A stretch of DNA of 6,780 bases from the NCBI GenBank assembly GCA_000997105.1, contig LCEJ01000051.1:1-6780 (forward strand). The letters are read 5' to 3'. The translations under genes were made by a program, and so were the position numbers. This document shows, piece after piece, positions 5,044-6,780 of this stretch; position 1 is the first letter of the stretch; each line of letters opens with the position of its first letter. Source of the stretch: Candidatus Daviesbacteria bacterium GW2011_GWA2_42_7 (GTDB lineage Bacteria > Patescibacteriota > Microgenomatia > Daviesbacterales > UBA10151). The notes under the pieces are model-generated. The model made no database searches, was not told the origin of the DNA, and saw nothing but the letters and a program-made list of their open reading frames with translations.

Positions 5044-6090
5044 TTAAGTAACGAAATACCCTCTGGTAAAAATTATTGTCAATATAAACCCCAGGGCGAT
5101 AAAGATCGCGGTTATGGCATATTTTAATGGTTTTTTGTTTCTAACCAATAATGATAGACCTATGAAGGCGGGGAAAAGGTGCAGGATGTAGCGGGGGTTC
5201 CCGGCCAGTGTCCCGGTGAAAGTTACAAGTATCAGCAGGATCACCATAAATACTCCGTAGGATATTCGTACTTTAGTCCAGACATAAACGGCAATAAATA
5301 AATAGGCAAAGAAACTCACAAACTCCAAAACGGCGATCCAATATTCTAAAAGGCCGGGGCTTACGGAGAAAAAAATTTTTAAGTAGCGGAAAATTACCTG
5401 TGGAGGAAAGATAAACTTATCCTGGCTCCAGGCGACCATTGATTTTTGAAACAATAGCCAACTACCGTAGTTTAAATGTAAATATAGAGCGTAGGCCAAA
5501 AAACCGGAGGTAGCTAAAGTAAGTGGGAAAGCTGCTTTTTTAAGAAATAGAATAATGATTCCCCTTAACTCTTTTGTTAATGTCCGGTTTTGAAGGTACC
5601 ATTCAACTGCCAGTGCCGGAAGGAGTGCCATACCCGTTAACCTGGTTGCAGTCGAAAGCCCTCCGAAAATACCTGCCCAAACCCACTGTTTTTTCCTGGC
5701 AAAATAAAAACTTGCCGTTGTTAGAAGTAAAAATAAAGAATCTGTGTAGACGGAATGGTAGAAAAAGGAAAGTGGGAAAAAAGATATAAAAAATAATGCC
5801 AGGGAAGCTACGCGTTTGTCGAAATCTATAAGACAAATTTTATAAAGGAAAACCATACCACCAAAAAACGATAATGTGGAAATAATGATTCCGTAGCCAA
5901 ACTGAGCAATATTTATGTAATGTTTCCCATCAAAGTTTGACCATATCCATAAAAGATAATGATCATTTTCAGGGCTCAAGTTTATTCCTAAGTATCCTGT
6001 CCGTGCAGTTACCAAAAATGTGCCTGCTACGGCAAAAATTAAAAATAACAAGCGTGATGAAAACAGGAGAATGAGGGACTTTTTAATCAT
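5044..6090 (-). CDS. GT-C membrane glycosyltransferase, PIG-V/mannosyltransferase-like, internal segment missing
   Basis: The 348-residue protein is mostly hydrophobic, with many membrane helices. The first extracytoplasmic loop has WSNFDGKHYINIAQFGYG (50-67), matching the WD..HY..IA..GY signature with acidic D54. Later come VYTDSLFLLL, ATRLTGMALLP and AGNPRYILHLFP, all typical of bacterial PIG-V-like enzymes that use polyprenyl-linked sugars. Between residues 67 and 68 the FFPLYP-type segment I expect in relatives is absent, and the next motif (IIISTLSFFGG) follows directly. The frame is intact. Relatives in my memory are about 380-400 residues, so roughly 40 residues appear lost. Activity is therefore uncertain. 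The start is the ATG at 6090, and a TATAAT box lies 35 nt upstream. The methyltransferase gene follows after 1 nt. Confidence 0.8.
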   Translation of the reverse strand: MIKKSLILLFSSRLLFLIFAVAGTFLVTARTGYLGINLSPENDHYLLWIWSNFDGKHYINIAQFGYGIIISTLSFFGGMVFLYKICLIDFDKRVASLALFFISFFPLSFFYHSVYTDSLFLLLTTASFYFARKKQWVWAGIFGGLSTATRLTGMALLPALAVEWYLQNRTLTKELRGIIILFLKKAAFPLTLATSGFLAYALYLHLNYGSWLLFQKSMVAWSQDKFIFPPQVIFRYLKIFFSVSPGLLEYWIAVLEFVSFFAYLFIAVYVWTKVRISYGVFMVILLILVTFTGTLAGNPRYILHLFPAFIGLSLLVRNKKPLKYAITAIFIALGFILTIIFTRGYFVT

Positions 6091-6103
6091 TGGCTACTTG
6101 GAG

Positions 6104-6140
6104 TTTTCATATTTTCTTTAAATTCATTATACTTTATGAT
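6104..6140 (+). promoter_or_regulatory. Promoter region of the flippase gene
   Basis: Two possible -10 boxes occur: TATACT at 6128-6133, with a 4/6 -35 (TTTTCA, 6104-6109) at 18 nt, and TATGAT at 6135-6140, only 8 nt before the ATG. Either would give a very short leader. No Shine-Dalgarno sequence precedes the ATG. Confidence 0.4.
6126..6131 (-). promoter_or_regulatory. -10 box for the GT-C/methyltransferase operon
   Basis: A perfect TATAAT on the minus strand lies 35 nt before the ATG at 6090. No good -35 is seen at 16-18 nt spacing. It overlaps the opposite-strand promoter of the flippase gene, so the two may compete. Confidence 0.45.
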
Positions 6141-6148
6141 AACAGCCC

Positions 6149-6780
6149 ATGGAACTTTGGCGGATAATATCGGAAATTGTTAATACAAAAACGTTGCGCC
6201 ACTTTATAGTAACATCGGGTGGGACTGCGGTAAACGGTTTTTTAGGGCTTCTGTTTTACATTGTGGTTGCAAGGGAACTAGGGCCCCAAGTTTATGGGGT
6301 GTTAGCAATTGCGGTTGCAAGCATCGCTTTAATTTCCGATATCTCTGATTTAGGCATTGATACAGGGTTAATCCGCTTTGTAGGTAAATACCGCCAAGAA
6401 GATAAAGAAAAAACCTTAAAGTTTATAAAACTTGGTTTGACAGTAAAACTGGCAGTTTGGCTGGTAGTTTTACTAACAGGATGGGCAATAATGCCGATGA
6501 TTGCAGAAACGGTATTTTTAAAACCGGAACTTGGTTTACCACTTCAGTTTTCACTTATCGGTGCCCTGGGGGCGATGTTATTTTCACTTGGTACCCATGT
6601 AATCCAGGCTTACCAAAAGTTTTGGTCCTGGAGTATCTTGAATATAAGCATGAACGGGCTTAGGCTTTCGGCCGTAATTATTTTGGCAGGGTTTGGTATC
6701 TTAGGTTTATTGCCAACACTTATAACTTATATTGCAATCCCTTTTATGGGTTTTTTTGTGACACTTTTTCTTTTGCCTCA
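6149..6780 (+). CDS. Wzx/MATE-like polysaccharide flippase, N-terminal part, cut by window end
   Basis: The visible 210 codons encode a membrane protein of the MOP exporter superfamily (oligosaccharide flippases). After a short polar N-terminus come hydrophobic helices, and the segment VARELGPQVYGVLAIA ... DISDLGIDTGLIRFVGKY (about 40-80) is the usual helix 1-2 signature of Wzx-like proteins. Further hydrophobic segments follow around 92-110, 130-150 and 165-210. These proteins move lipid-linked oligosaccharides across the cytoplasmic membrane, which fits the surrounding transferases. The start is the ATG at 6149; an upstream ATG at 6136 is in another frame and hits a stop quickly. The frame is open to the last base, so the C-terminal half lies outside the window. 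Confidence 0.85.
   Translation, partial: MELWRIISEIVNTKTLRHFIVTSGGTAVNGFLGLLFYIVVARELGPQVYGVLAIAVASIALISDISDLGIDTGLIRFVGKYRQEDKEKTLKFIKLGLTVKLAVWLVVLLTGWAIMPMIAETVFLKPELGLPLQFSLIGALGAMLFSLGTHVIQAYQKFWSWSILNISMNGLRLSAVIILAGFGILGLLPTLITYIAIPFMGFFVTLFLLP

Noticed and set aside
5574..5836. Short frames on both strands inside the GT-C gene
   Set aside because: They lie out of frame in a gene with clear GT-C motifs and membrane helices.
6457..6663. 68-codon plus-strand frame inside the flippase
   Set aside because: It is out of frame with the flippase reading, which continues open from 6149 to the edge and matches the family.
1..6780. Reading TGA as glycine or tryptophan (alternative code used by some CPR lineages)
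   Set aside because: No recognised gene has an internal TGA, and the PIN and second methyltransferase genes end naturally at TGA. The TGA at 144-146 is better explained by a broken frame.

Overview
The window most resembles a small-genome Candidate Phyla Radiation bacterium, probably Microgenomates (OP11)-like. This rests on family recognition only: a TrpR-fold regulator with a long tail, a PIG-V-like glycosyltransferase, a GT2 plus methyltransferase pair and a Wzx-type flippase in a compact AT-rich layout. No rRNA or other phylogenetic marker is present. The standard bacterial code fits every gene.

Layout. Bases 1-224 hold no intact gene, but one minus-strand frame running off the left edge reads like the start of a membrane protein and lacks a proper start codon. 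A TrpR/YerC-family DNA-binding protein follows (225-704, minus). Its promoter lies inside a long, almost perfect inverted repeat (703-745) that looks like an autoregulatory operator. Next is a cytoplasmic HExxH metallopeptidase-like protein (858-1715, minus), ending at a hairpin terminator (829-850). A compact plus-strand operon then runs from 1799 to 2873: a DUF6941-type protein, a small antitoxin-like protein and a PIN-domain toxin. The first pair abuts with no gap and the second pair overlaps by 38 nt.

From 2962 to the right edge the window is a cell-surface glycan locus. It holds a GT2 polyprenyl-phosphate-sugar-synthase-like transferase and a class I methyltransferase (plus strand, 2 nt apart). 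Facing them are a multi-membrane GT-C/PIG-V-like transferase and a second methyltransferase (minus strand, 1 nt apart). The two methyltransferases overlap tail to tail by 36 nt. At the right edge a Wzx/MATE-like flippase (6149 onward, cut off) diverges from the GT-C gene across a 58-nt shared promoter region. A plausible scheme is that GT2 charges a lipid carrier with a sugar, the GT-C enzyme uses such a donor outside the membrane, the methyltransferases modify sugars or ends, and the flippase exports lipid-linked glycan.

The most notable signals are the operator-like inverted repeat at the TrpR-family gene, the apparent in-frame loss of the conserved FFPLYP-type region of the GT-C transferase, the DUF6941-antitoxin-PIN operon, the broken membrane-protein frame at the left edge, and -10 boxes lying very close to several start codons. 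No wholly new multi-gene system can be proven from this window alone.
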